The notes under the pieces are model-generated. The model saw nothing but the letters and a program-made list of their open reading frames with translations. It had not been told where the DNA came from and did not search any database. Shown one piece after another: positions 34,468-42,856 of a DNA stretch of 49,123 nt. Source of the DNA: Desulfitobacterium_A sp034927245. GTDB lineage: Bacteria > Bacillota > Desulfitobacteriia > Desulfitobacteriales > Desulfitobacteriaceae. Location of the stretch: positions 1 to 49,123 of the forward strand of contig NZ_JAYFQK010000066.1 of NCBI RefSeq assembly GCF_034927245.1, in the 5' to 3' direction. Each line of letters opens with the position of its first letter. The first letter of the stretch is position 1. The position numbers and the translations under genes were made by a program.

Positions 34468-34497
34468 CTTCAGGTGGAGTTTTGAGTCCATCTGAAG
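34468..34497. repeat. Unassigned 11-bp hairpin
   Basis: CTTCAGGTGGA (34468-34478), 8-nt loop, TCCATCTGAAG (34487-34497), with one G-T pair and no T run. It lies in the divergent region between the cofactor operon and hsp20, about 65 nt before the CtsR-like sites. Purpose unknown. Confidence 0.5.
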
Positions 34498-34562
34498 GGG
34501 CTTAGTGTAAATTTAAGTAAAACCTATAGAATTTAACCCATCAAAATATATTTTCCCCTAAA

Positions 34563-34636
34563 GGTCAAAGATGGTCAATAAAGGTCAGCAAAGGTCAGAA
34601 ATACGATTTGTTTCATATCGTAAAACGGAGTATAAC
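34563..34636 (+). promoter_or_regulatory. hsp20 promoter with four CtsR-like half sites
   Basis: GGTCA occurs at 34563, 34573, 34583 and 34593, exactly one helical turn apart. The first pair, GGTCAAA-GAT-GGTCAAT, matches the CtsR operator RGTCAAANANRGTCAAA closely. A promoter follows: TTGTTT (34608-34613), 17 nt, TATAAC (34631-34636). An inverted repeat TACGAT/ATCGTA spans the -35 box. Confidence 0.7.
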
Positions 34637-34771
34637 ATAGTTAAAGGTTGTTAGAACATATGAAAGGAAGTGGGAGGTGAGATGAGTTAGCCCGTGGGGA
34701 GACGGTAAAGTCGATATTCAAGTGGAGTCGATAATAAAGTAAGGTTTGATATTTAAGTGGAGGTGTTTAGA

Positions 34772-35224
34772 ATGTTTGAATTGATGCCTTTTAGAAGAAG
34801 AAATTCGGAATTACAAAATTATGATGGAATGTTTGATATGGATGATTTTTTTGAGGATTTTTTCAATCGTCCGTTCTTTCCGCCTTTTTATCGGGGTCAT
34901 GTGCCAATGAAGGTAGATATTAAGGAAACAGATAAGGAATACGTTGTTGAAGCTGACCTTCCCGGTGCAAAGAAGGATGAAATTAATCTTCAACTCGATG
35001 AAGACAGACTCACAATCTCAGTGAATAAAGATGCGCAATCCGAAGAAGAAAAGAGTAACTACATCCGCAGAGAGAGAAGCATGAGTACGATGTCAAGATC
35101 GTTTGCGCTATCTAATGTCAAAGTCGAAGATGTCAAAGCTAAGTTTGATAATGGGGTTTTATCCATTATTCTTCCCAAGAGAGAGTATGGGAATGGTAAG
35201 GGTAAACAAATTGAAATCGAATAA
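34772..35224 (+). CDS. Small heat shock protein, Hsp20/alpha-crystallin family
   Basis: ATP-independent holdase chaperone. Seen: variable N-terminus rich in phenylalanine (FFEDFFNRPFFPPF), then an alpha-crystallin domain from about residue 45 (VDIKETDKEYVVEADLPGAKKDEI) with the family's C-terminal strand motif NGVLSIILPK. It ends in a basic tail. ATG 34772 follows the ribosome site GGAGGTG; in-frame GTG 34757 is part of that site. 150 residues. Four CtsR-like half sites in front suggest heat induction. Confidence 0.94.
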   Translation: MFELMPFRRRNSELQNYDGMFDMDDFFEDFFNRPFFPPFYRGHVPMKVDIKETDKEYVVEADLPGAKKDEINLQLDEDRLTISVNKDAQSEEEKSNYIRRERSMSTMSRSFALSNVKVEDVKAKFDNGVLSIILPKREYGNGKGKQIEIE

Positions 35225-35229
35225 TATCA

Positions 35230-35284
35230 AGGGGCGTATCAACTTGATTCGATAGAAATATCGAACTTTGGTTGGTACGCCCCT
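35230..35284. terminator. Hairpin between convergent hsp20 and gerC
   Basis: AGGGGCGTATCAAC...GTTGGTACGCCCCT outer stem with an inner ATTCGAT/ATCGAA stem, just past the hsp20 stop and past the gerC stop on the other strand. T runs are weak. Confidence 0.65.
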
Positions 35285-35321
35285 ATTGATTAAGCAAGGA
35301 TAGGTATTCTGTCTACTCTGT

Positions 35322-36512
35322 CTATTCAGTCTTCTTTTCTGCACGAATGGGTTTAGAAGCCTGACCTTCACGGAGAACTTTAGCATCAATTTCAACGTTG
35401 ACCACCATATTCTTAAATTCTTCTTCCCAGTTTTTTTCGAGCTCCGGGTATTCCGCCGGAAATTTACGATGATACTCAGTCCCAAATTTAAAAAGATCAA
35501 CTCCCCATTCTTGGGCTTTACTTAAAGCAGCATTGATCTCCTCCTTGATGGCTTCGGCTTGTTTGTCTTCCAGTTCCCTAAAAGCATCCGGATTGGATAA
35601 ATCCACCGAAGACATCTGCTCACCCAGATTTCCCTCTTCTTTCACCTCAACGGTCACCGTTGGTTTACCGTCAATCAGCTCCGGAGTAATTTTGCTTGAC
35701 GCCCGGATGATCTCCAAGACTACTTTCTGTGATTCGTCTTCAGGGGATTTAACCACGAGGATTCCACTTTTCACCTTTCCTAGAACCCAGAGAAGACCCC
35801 GCGATTCCTTTCCGTCGAACCAGCCGACAAGCTTATCTTTCTTAAAAATTGCCGTTCCGCAAAGTTCAACCTGTTTTTCAATGGTCGTACCTGCCGGTCT
35901 TTTCACTAATTCCAGACCGGGAAGAAAAGAAGAACTTGTTTTACTGACGAGACTTCTCTGGAGATCGTGAAAGGTTACTTCAGGGGCCTTCGAGGTATTA
36001 AGGCTTGCCTTTGCCAAGTTTTCGATCGCTTTACCGGGGACCTTTTCCTGCTCATTTTCGGCGTTGATAATATCTTCGGCTTTACCTTTGGCAACAAAAA
36101 TATAGGCGAGTTCGCGAGGTTTATTATAACGAAAATAATAGTCAAGCAATGGGGAAAGACCCGATTGGGCTGCTGTTTCACCGATCACAACGACTTTGTT
36201 TTGACTGGCGAATAGCCTTCGGTCGACTTGGGTCGTAGCATTCCGGATCGCTTCAGTAATAGTTTTTCCTTTGACTGTTGCGATCCAAACGCATGGGCCA
36301 CCCCCCCCTTCCCCCTTGGTTTGTGCTGGTGCTCCTTGGAGAACCCCGGGTTTAAGGAGCTGGATGGTAAGGTTAATCTGGCCATCTTCCATCATATCAA
36401 TTCCCAGAGCTTGAATAACGGCTAACGTATTTAACTCGTTCCTATTCCAACACCCGGTCAAGGTGAAGGAAAGGACTAAGCAGAGCATGAAATTCAAACT
36501 GCGTTTTTTCAT
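35322..36512 (-). CDS. Spore germinant receptor C subunit, second copy (Ger(x)C lipoprotein)
   Basis: Lipoprotein subunit of the nutrient receptor in the spore inner membrane. Seen: signal peptide with lipobox TGC (C21), the GerC start WNRNELNTLAVIQALGID, and the C-terminal GerAC domain ending in the EWGVDLFKFGTEYHRKFP region. 396 residues. I start at ATG 36512 with AGGAG upstream. It overlaps the preceding gerB stop as ATGA; the longer frame upstream runs through gerB. It is the last gene of the operon and clearly homologous to the gerC at 37884-39053. Confidence 0.93.
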   Translation of the reverse strand: MKKRSLNFMLCLVLSFTLTGCWNRNELNTLAVIQALGIDMMEDGQINLTIQLLKPGVLQGAPAQTKGEGGGGPCVWIATVKGKTITEAIRNATTQVDRRLFASQNKVVVIGETAAQSGLSPLLDYYFRYNKPRELAYIFVAKGKAEDIINAENEQEKVPGKAIENLAKASLNTSKAPEVTFHDLQRSLVSKTSSSFLPGLELVKRPAGTTIEKQVELCGTAIFKKDKLVGWFDGKESRGLLWVLGKVKSGILVVKSPEDESQKVVLEIIRASSKITPELIDGKPTVTVEVKEEGNLGEQMSSVDLSNPDAFRELEDKQAEAIKEEINAALSKAQEWGVDLFKFGTEYHRKFPAEYPELEKNWEEEFKNMVVNVEIDAKVLREGQASKPIRAEKKTE

Positions 36513-37606
36513 TTTGAATATTCTCCTTTTTTCCGAAGGACTGCGGTCAATAGCAGCAGGGAGGGTATAAATAATATAAAAAACATGGTGTACCAATCGT
36601 AAATCTCAAAGGAAAGAAATTCTCTGAATGCAACAACGTTTGATCCCAACATATTCGTTGAGGCAACGATAATGATCCCCATTGGAAGGATCAAGGGTTT
36701 ATAGCTTTTGAGATGGAAAAGCTGGCCTATTCCGAGTACGATGACATAATATTGAAAGGCTGTTTTAACAAACATCCCTAAAATCCAGATTGTAACATGA
36801 ATAACTTCAATCCGTTCTAAGAAATCACCCACATGAATGAGCCGCACAATGTTATAGAAGGGATAGGTGTAGGTTTTGGCCAAATCGTCCCCTAATACCG
36901 TAAGCTCCGAAAAGGTTAGGATAAAAAGGAAGAATACGAGTAACAACGGGGCATAGATAAAGACTTTTTTTGTTTTCCGAAGGTCATTCAGAAAGGGAAG
37001 GATGATGGCGACTTCGATGATTTCAATGGTTTGCCCCACCGGGGATAAACCGGTAAAAATCGAAGGATAGATTCCTTTTTCAAGAAACGGTGTTAACTCT
37101 TGGAGATTCATATCGTTAACGAGCAATAAAACTACGCCAATAATAGCTATCATAATAATCGGCGCGATAAGTTCTGACAGACGGCCCAAGACCTCAATCC
37201 CGTGATAGACGGCATAAGCAGCAATAAGGGTTAAGGATATCACGAAAAAAAGGGAAGGTGTTTCAGGCATGACGGCTGTTGTAAAGAACTCAGAAAAGTT
37301 AGTGAGGGTGAGACCCGTTATATGCAAAAGAAATAAGACATAAAGGATTCCTAACCATGGGCCTGCTTTACCGGTGATGGCCTGAGTGTACTCGTAAAAA
37401 GACTGTTGGGGAAATCTTTTGGCTAAAAAATAGAAGGGAAGAGCTACGATCCAATAAATTGGAACGGCCATCCAAAGATCGATCCATACATCTTGATTGG
37501 CGGGTGGTGCCAATAAAACCGGGAGAGAGGTGATCCAATAAATGACCCTGCTCACAAAGACAAGCAAGATCATTTGCCGAGCGGAGATTTTACCACCTTC
37601 TAACAT
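36509..37606 (-). CDS. Spore germinant receptor B subunit, second copy (GerB, APC-fold)
   Basis: Integral membrane subunit of a Ger receptor, in the amino-acid/polyamine transporter superfamily. Seen: start ISARQMILLVFVSRVIYWIT typical of GerB, about ten membrane segments, a conserved PETPSLFF segment and the C-terminal LFIPSLLLLTAVLRKKG. 365 residues. It follows a small membrane-protein gene and overlaps the next gerC by 4 nt. Its partner gerB lies at 39050-40147. Confidence 0.93.
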   Translation of the reverse strand: MLEGGKISARQMILLVFVSRVIYWITSLPVLLAPPANQDVWIDLWMAVPIYWIVALPFYFLAKRFPQQSFYEYTQAITGKAGPWLGILYVLFLLHITGLTLTNFSEFFTTAVMPETPSLFFVISLTLIAAYAVYHGIEVLGRLSELIAPIIMIAIIGVVLLLVNDMNLQELTPFLEKGIYPSIFTGLSPVGQTIEIIEVAIILPFLNDLRKTKKVFIYAPLLLVFFLFILTFSELTVLGDDLAKTYTYPFYNIVRLIHVGDFLERIEVIHVTIWILGMFVKTAFQYYVIVLGIGQLFHLKSYKPLILPMGIIIVASTNMLGSNVVAFREFLSFEIYDWYTMFFILFIPSLLLLTAVLRKKGEYSK

Positions 37607-37655
37607 GATGCAGACCTCACTTTACCGAATTTTGGGGATCATTAACTGAAAGGGG

Positions 37656-37865
37656 CTAGGGAGTCAGCAGTTTAATTAGTTTTTCTATTCCTTTATTAGG
37701 ATTAGGGAGTTCCACCCCGATGACCTGAAGGAAGCTGAGGATAAAACCGATCGTTAAAAGGATTGAAAAGGTGATCAGTTCGGGCCATTCCTTCTTGCGG
37801 ATCAGTTTGGGGATTTCTAGGAGCGCGATGAGGGCAAAAACCAGTAATAACACGAAAACTTTCAT
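37656..37865 (-). CDS. Small two-segment membrane protein within the ger operon
   Basis: 69 residues: two hydrophobic segments (about 3-17 and 31-50) split by a basic-acidic loop (KLIRKKEWPE), with a short tail after PNPNKG. It lies 18 nt after the gerC stop and 49 nt before the next gerB. Genes of this size and shape occur in many germination operons and modulate receptor sensitivity in Bacillus (GerD-unrelated 'D' subunits); that parallel is from general knowledge, not shown here. Confidence 0.75.
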   Translation of the reverse strand: MKVFVLLLVFALIALLEIPKLIRKKEWPELITFSILLTIGFILSFLQVIGVELPNPNKGIEKLIKLLTP

Positions 37866-37883
37866 CTTCTTATCCCTCCCCGT

Positions 37884-39053
37884 TTATTCATTGGATTCTT
37901 CTGTTTTTAGAGGGGTGGTACCGAGACCTATCCGGCTCAACTTAGCAGCAACTTCGAGGTTAACCTCGATCTTCGGGAATTCCTGATCCCAATTCTTTTC
38001 AAGTTCCGGCCATTCTTGGGGATACTTTCGATGAAATTCCTCACCAAATTTAAAGATATCGACATTCCATTCTTGAGCCTTGGTGATGGCAGCATTAATT
38101 TCTGCTTCAATCGCGGCCGTTTGCTTTTTTTCGAGTTCCTGAAAAGGATCAGGCTTGGTTAAATTGACTTCCGACAGTTGTTCCGCCAGATTTCCCTCTT
38201 CTTTAACCTCAACCGTTACGGTCAGCTTGCCATCTTCAATGTTCGGCGTAATTTTACTGGAGGCTTTAATAATTTCCAGACTGACGTTTTTTGTTTCGTC
38301 TCCGGGGGATTTAACCACAATGACTCCACTTTTTACCTCACCTAATACCCAAAGCAGTCCCCGTGTTTCAGTGTGATCAAACCATCCGATCAGTTTGTCT
38401 TTTTTTAAGATCGCCGTGGAATCCAGGGCAACGACATTCTTTGAAGTATCCTTATCTTCCTTTTTTATAAGCTCAATCCCGGGAACAACAGAACTGTCGG
38501 TTTTGCTGCCTAAAGTCTCAATTAAATCCTCCAGATCCCTTTTGGGTAGATGAGAAACAAGCTCACTCGTTTTGGCTAAGCTTTCGATGGCCTTTCCGGG
38601 GACCTTTTCCTGTTCATGTTCTCCGAGCAGGATATCTTCGGCCTTGCCTTTGGCAATGAAGACATAGGAGAGCCTGCGTACCTCATGATCCCGTCCTAAG
38701 AAATCCAGCAGGGGTATAATTCCTTTTTTGGCGGTGTCCTCACCGAGAAGGAGGACCTTATTATGCTGAAAATATAATCTGCGATCCGTTTTGAGAGAAG
38801 CATTGCGGATGGCATCAAAAACGGTTTCCCCTGTACTCGTAACGGTCCATACCCCTGTGTTTTCTTTCGCTTGACCTTTAACCGCACTGGGTTTGAGTAT
38901 TTGAGCGGAAATACTGATTTGCTCATCCTCGGTTCGATCAATGCCTATGGCTTGGACGATCGCCAAAGTATTGAGTTCTTTTCTGTTCCAACACCCGGTA
39001 AGCAGACTCGATAATAAGATACAAAAAATAGAGAGCGAAATTATTTTTTTCAT
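37884..39053 (-). CDS. Spore germinant receptor C subunit, first copy (Ger(x)C lipoprotein)
   Basis: Lipoprotein subunit. Seen: signal and lipobox TGC (C21), WNRKELNTLAIVQAIGID, and a complete GerAC C-terminal domain (EWNVDIFKFGEEFHRKYP). ATG 39053 is used because it overlaps the upstream gerB stop (ATGA); the longer open frame starting at 39329 lies inside gerB and has no function here. 389 residues, closely parallel in layout to the copy at 35322-36512. Confidence 0.93.
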   Translation of the reverse strand: MKKIISLSIFCILLSSLLTGCWNRKELNTLAIVQAIGIDRTEDEQISISAQILKPSAVKGQAKENTGVWTVTSTGETVFDAIRNASLKTDRRLYFQHNKVLLLGEDTAKKGIIPLLDFLGRDHEVRRLSYVFIAKGKAEDILLGEHEQEKVPGKAIESLAKTSELVSHLPKRDLEDLIETLGSKTDSSVVPGIELIKKEDKDTSKNVVALDSTAILKKDKLIGWFDHTETRGLLWVLGEVKSGVIVVKSPGDETKNVSLEIIKASSKITPNIEDGKLTVTVEVKEEGNLAEQLSEVNLTKPDPFQELEKKQTAAIEAEINAAITKAQEWNVDIFKFGEEFHRKYPQEWPELEKNWDQEFPKIEVNLEVAAKLSRIGLGTTPLKTEESNE

Positions 39054-40147
39054 CGAGAGGTTACTCCTTTTTTGCGGACGATCGCAGCAAGAAGAAGAAG
39101 GCATGGAAGAAATAAAATAAAAAAGTAGGAATACGGGACGAGCGTTTTGTATGAGAGAAACTCTCTTAACTCGACAATGCTGGGGCCTACTAAAAGGCTT
39201 AAGGGGATAAGAATTGTGCCAATGGGCAGGATCAATGGTTTGTATTCTTTTAAATTGCAGAGCTGACTTAAACCCAGAACAATCAAATAATAATTTATTG
39301 TTACTTTTATAAAGGCCCCTAGGGTCCAAATCGCCATATGGACAGATTCGATACGCTCAAGGAAATCCCCGACACGGATGAGCCGGATCACTGAAAAGAC
39401 GGGGAGGGCACGGCTTTGTGCTTCCGTCACACCGAATACCGTAAGGACGGGAATCGTTATAATGACAAAAAAGACAGACACGAGAGCAAAACTTATGAAG
39501 AAGACTGATTTGACTTTTTTGGGCGTGTTCAGATAGGGGAGAAGCATCGCTAATTCTAAAACCTCAATCGAGCGGCCATTATAGATCCAGCTGCCTTGTA
39601 AGATCGGAAGGATGCCTTTTTCAAGGACAGGGGTGAGTATCTTAAAGTTCATATTATTAAATAACAGGAAAAAGATCGTGATCATGGCGAACAGGATCAG
39701 GGGTGTGAATAATTCGGATAAACGGCCTATCACTTCAAGTCCTTTGGTGGCGGCATACGCTGAAATAAGAACGAGAGTCAACGCAAAGAAAAGAATAGGG
39801 GTTTCGGGCATCACTGCGGTCGTGAGGAAAAAGCCGTATTGGGATAAGGCAAGCGCCGTAGAATGCAGAAAATACCAAAGGATCAAAACGCCGAACACTT
39901 TTCCCAGCTTTCCGAAGAGCGTTTGGCTATACTGGATAATGGTTTGGTCAGGGAACCTTTTCCATAGAAAGTAGATCGGGAGTGCTATTAATAATTGAAT
40001 CGGATAATACAATAACGACGCTATCCAGGAATCTTGATTGGCCGGGGGCTCATTCAAGGCGGGGAGGTAGGTTATGGTAATAATGCTTCGGCTTACTAAG
40101 ATGAGAAGGATTAATTGCTTATAGCTAATTCGGCCTTCTTCCAACAT
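39050..40147 (-). CDS. Spore germinant receptor B subunit, first copy (GerB)
   Basis: APC-fold membrane subunit that binds the germinant in studied systems. Seen: ISYKQLILLILVSRSIITIT, about ten membrane segments, PETPILFF and a terminal LFLPCLLLLAAIVRKKG. ATG 40147 is chosen with AAGGAG about 9 nt upstream; it lies 1 nt after the gerA stop. The longer frame to 40231 overlaps gerA. 365 residues, the same length as the second copy. Confidence 0.93.
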   Translation of the reverse strand: MLEEGRISYKQLILLILVSRSIITITYLPALNEPPANQDSWIASLLYYPIQLLIALPIYFLWKRFPDQTIIQYSQTLFGKLGKVFGVLILWYFLHSTALALSQYGFFLTTAVMPETPILFFALTLVLISAYAATKGLEVIGRLSELFTPLILFAMITIFFLLFNNMNFKILTPVLEKGILPILQGSWIYNGRSIEVLELAMLLPYLNTPKKVKSVFFISFALVSVFFVIITIPVLTVFGVTEAQSRALPVFSVIRLIRVGDFLERIESVHMAIWTLGAFIKVTINYYLIVLGLSQLCNLKEYKPLILPIGTILIPLSLLVGPSIVELREFLSYKTLVPYSYFFILFLPCLLLLAAIVRKKGVTSR

Positions 40148-40148
40148 G

Positions 40149-41798
40149 CTATTTTTCTCCTTTCTGATCACCAGGCGGAGTGGGCATGAGGTTAGGTTTT
40201 TTACGATTTGAATCTTTTTCCCAAAATGCACGGGGCCTCGTAAGCATCATCCATAAGGGCGAACGAATGAATACGTCTTTTAAATCCGAAAAGGTAGAGG
40301 GGGCTAAAGGAGACATATAAGGTGCCCCGAGAGAACGAAGAGAGACCTGGTGAATTAAGAAAGCAATAAATCCCAACATAACCCCATATAATCCCGAAAA
40401 GCCCGCCAAGATGATGAGAATAAACCGGGCCAGTGTACTTACATCTGTTAAGGATGAGATCACAAATGAAGAGATAGCCGTTAGGGCGGTTACAACGACC
40501 ATGGGAGCACCCACGAGCCCGGATGAGACAGCGGCATCTCCAATGACCAGGGCTCCTACGATACTTACGGCTTGACCCACGGGTCGGGGTAAACGAACTC
40601 CTGCCTCCCGCAGAATTTCATAAATAGTTTGCATGAGGAGCGCTTCAACCATGGATGGAAAAGGTGTCCCCTCTTGGGCTGCCGCGATACTCACGAGAAG
40701 TGCCGGTGGCAAAAATTCCTGATGGAAGGTTGTAATGGCTACATATAATGCCGGGGTAAATGTTGTTAAAAAGAAAGCCAGCCAGCGCAGCGAGCGGATG
40801 AACGTGGCATAAAAAGGTCGGGTATAGTAATCTTCGGCGCTTTGAAACGCTTCGACAAATAAATAGGGGACTGTTAGGACAAAAGGGGTTCCATCCACTA
40901 AAATGGCAACGCGCCCCTCTAAAAGTTTCGCGCTCACAATATCCGGTTTTTCAGAGTTCCCAACAGTCGGAAAAAGGGAAAAGGGCGCATCTTCAATGAA
41001 GGATTCAATATATCCTGATTCTAAGATTGAATCGGTGTCTATTCTTTGCAGCCGATTTTTGACTTCTGCCACAATTTTATCATTGGCTATTCCATTGAGG
41101 TAAGCCACACAGACGGAGGTTTTTGTTTGTCTGCCAATCTGCAATTCCCAGAACTTAAGAGCGGGATTTCTCATTTTTCTTCGCAAAAGAGCCATATTGG
41201 TTCCCAAACTTTCCACGAAACCTTCGCGCGGTCCTCTGACTACGGCTTCGGTTTTCGGTTCGGTCACTCCCCTGGCTTCCCATCCCCGCAAAGAGGCGAG
41301 AAGGGCAATGTTTGATTCCTCAATAAATAAAGCGGTATCCCCTGATAATACGGCATTGGTAATTTCACCGAAGGTTCTGCTTTCTTTCACGACGGCAACT
41401 GTAAGCGAGCTGTCCCTAATGATATTGATGGCATTATTCTTTTTAAGATCATGTTGCAAAGACATTAGGGGATTGATAAGATCCGCGCTTACCGATTTTT
41501 CGTCGATAAGCCCATTAAACATAACAATAAAGGCATTAATGGATTCATTGGCCCCAATTTTAAACTTCCGGATAACCAGGTCACTGGATTCCACGAAAAC
41601 GCTCTGAATTCGCTGAAGGTTTTGTTCGAGATTCAACGAAAGGGAATCCGGATTATCCTCAGGATTTGCCAGAGCGTTGGCTTGGGAATTAGGCTGGGTA
41701 TTACCTTGGGAGTCGGCAGGTTCGGATGAATTTTGATTCCGCCGCTTCTGCTTATATTTTTGCTTATTGATTTTATCAACTAGCTTTGTTATTGGCAT
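40149..41798 (-). CDS. Spore germinant receptor A subunit (GerA)
   Basis: Largest subunit of the receptor, recently described as an oligomeric ligand-gated channel. Seen: a polar, Q/N-rich N-terminal stretch (about 1-55), the soluble GerA domain with RGPREGFVESLGTNMALLRRK (first part) and ILVDGTPFVL, then about five membrane segments carrying LPRPVGQAVSIVGALVIGDAAV (first part). 549 residues. It is the first gene of the operon. A sigma-G-like promoter lies 34-62 nt upstream. Only one gerA serves two gerB-gerC pairs. Confidence 0.95.
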   Translation of the reverse strand: MPITKLVDKINKQKYKQKRRNQNSSEPADSQGNTQPNSQANALANPEDNPDSLSLNLEQNLQRIQSVFVESSDLVIRKFKIGANESINAFIVMFNGLIDEKSVSADLINPLMSLQHDLKKNNAINIIRDSSLTVAVVKESRTFGEITNAVLSGDTALFIEESNIALLASLRGWEARGVTEPKTEAVVRGPREGFVESLGTNMALLRRKMRNPALKFWELQIGRQTKTSVCVAYLNGIANDKIVAEVKNRLQRIDTDSILESGYIESFIEDAPFSLFPTVGNSEKPDIVSAKLLEGRVAILVDGTPFVLTVPYLFVEAFQSAEDYYTRPFYATFIRSLRWLAFFLTTFTPALYVAITTFHQEFLPPALLVSIAAAQEGTPFPSMVEALLMQTIYEILREAGVRLPRPVGQAVSIVGALVIGDAAVSSGLVGAPMVVVTALTAISSFVISSLTDVSTLARFILIILAGFSGLYGVMLGFIAFLIHQVSLRSLGAPYMSPLAPSTFSDLKDVFIRSPLWMMLTRPRAFWEKDSNRKKPNLMPTPPGDQKGEK

Positions 41799-41831
41799 AA
41801 TGATCTCCAGTGCTGATTATAGTTTCCTATA

Positions 41832-41860
41832 TAGTATCTAAATAATTCATTCTTTTATAC
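41832..41860 (-). promoter_or_regulatory. Sigma-G-like forespore promoter of the ger operon
   Basis: Minus strand: GTATA (41860-41856), 17-nt spacer, GATACTA (41838-41832). This matches the sigma-G pattern GNATR / CATNNTA with one change (G for C). The position fits gerA, which starts at 41798. Confidence 0.6.
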
Positions 41861-41993
41861 GAATGCTTAAGGGGTTGGGGCTTTGTTATTTGTTTTGCTC
41901 GCGGAAGTGATTATTTACAATATTCCGAATATTGGATTAGAATATAAATAATATAAGTAGGCTATGCGGTTGATGAGAGGGGAGCGCAGGACT

Positions 41994-42509
41994 ATGTTAA
42001 ATAACAAAGAGGATTTGAGTCGTGAACAAGCCCTAGAATTGCTCGAAGATTTTGCCAAGCGTTGGTTAGCCCATGATGGGCTTTGGTTCCAATCGATCGA
42101 ACAAAAGAGAGGAATAGAAGAGGCCATAGAACATGATATTGAGGCTTGGCGAAATTTCACAGTGCTTGAGGCGAAGCGTATTAAGGAATTCTTACAACTT
42201 CCTGATCAGGGGGGACTTGATGCTCTTTCACGCGCCTTAAACTTTAGACTTTATGCCTTTGTCAATGAGCAGAGCATTGAGCGACCCCATGAGCGTACCT
42301 TAATCTTTAAAATGACCAACTGCAGAGTTCAATCCGCTCGCCAAAGAAAGCAAATGGCAGCCTTTCCGTGTAAGCCTGTCGGTGAAGTGGAATACTCCTT
42401 GTTTGCCAAGACGATCGATCCCCGAATTTCAACCCGTTGTTTAGTCTGCCCGCCTGATGCATTTCCCGGTGATTTTTACTGTGGGTGGGAATTTACCTTA
42501 AATGTTTGA
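41994..42509 (+). CDS. DUF6125-like cytosolic protein
   Basis: 171 residues, function unknown. Seen: an N-terminal helical, acidic half (EQALELLEDFAKRWLAHDGLWFQ is its start), and a C-terminal half with cysteines in MTNCRVQSARQRK, FPCKPVGEVEY and TRCLVCPPD; the spacing recalls a metal or cofactor site. This is the pattern I associate with DUF6125. ATG 41994 follows GGGGAG by 9 nt; upstream in-frame ATGs at 41964 and 41973 lie ahead of that site. It is a single gene between the divergent ger operon and a strong terminator. Confidence 0.7.
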   Translation: MLNNKEDLSREQALELLEDFAKRWLAHDGLWFQSIEQKRGIEEAIEHDIEAWRNFTVLEAKRIKEFLQLPDQGGLDALSRALNFRLYAFVNEQSIERPHERTLIFKMTNCRVQSARQRKQMAAFPCKPVGEVEYSLFAKTIDPRISTRCLVCPPDAFPGDFYCGWEFTLNV

Positions 42510-42543
42510 AATGGGATGAAATGTAAGGCCTAAAGTATAATAT

Positions 42544-42601
42544 AAAAACGTCCCGAAAGCGGGCGGTGTTGTAAACGCTGCCCGCTTTCGGGGCGTTTTT
42601 G
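42544..42601 (+). terminator. Terminator after the DUF6125-like gene
   Basis: AAAAACGTCCCGAAAGCGGGC (42544-42564) pairs with GCCCGCTTTCGGGGCGTTTTT (42580-42600). It is a long GC-rich stem with a T run. Confidence 0.9.
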
Positions 42602-42707
42602 TATAGACATTCGTATCGACCTCAGACTTTTTTTGTACTGTCAGGAAGTTTAACTTCGTTGCATATTTTCCTCCAGCATAAGTGCAACCAACGACTTCAC
42701 ACAATTA

Positions 42708-42737
42708 TTGACTGATAATTCGGATAATTGGTAAATA
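42708..42737 (+). promoter_or_regulatory. Candidate promoter of the butanoyl-CoA gene cluster
   Basis: TTGACT (42708-42713), 18-nt spacer, TAAATA (42732-42737). The spacer holds a direct repeat GATAATT-CG-GATAATT (42714-42729) that could be an operator. About 110 nt of leader follow before the first start codon. The rest of 42605-42840 shows nothing clear. Confidence 0.4.
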
Positions 42738-42856
42738 AGTACGAAAGGTTAGAAATTCACGAAAAATGAGGGGACGCTAAGAAAGTATATCAGGATGAGA
42801 GAATATAAATCTTTTAAAGAGACAAAGAGTACTCACAAAAAATGGAGGGGTTCGGT

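Noticed and set aside
37884..39329. 481-codon version of the first gerC
   Set aside because: The first 92 codons lie inside gerB in another frame; signal peptide and ATGA overlap place the start at 39053.
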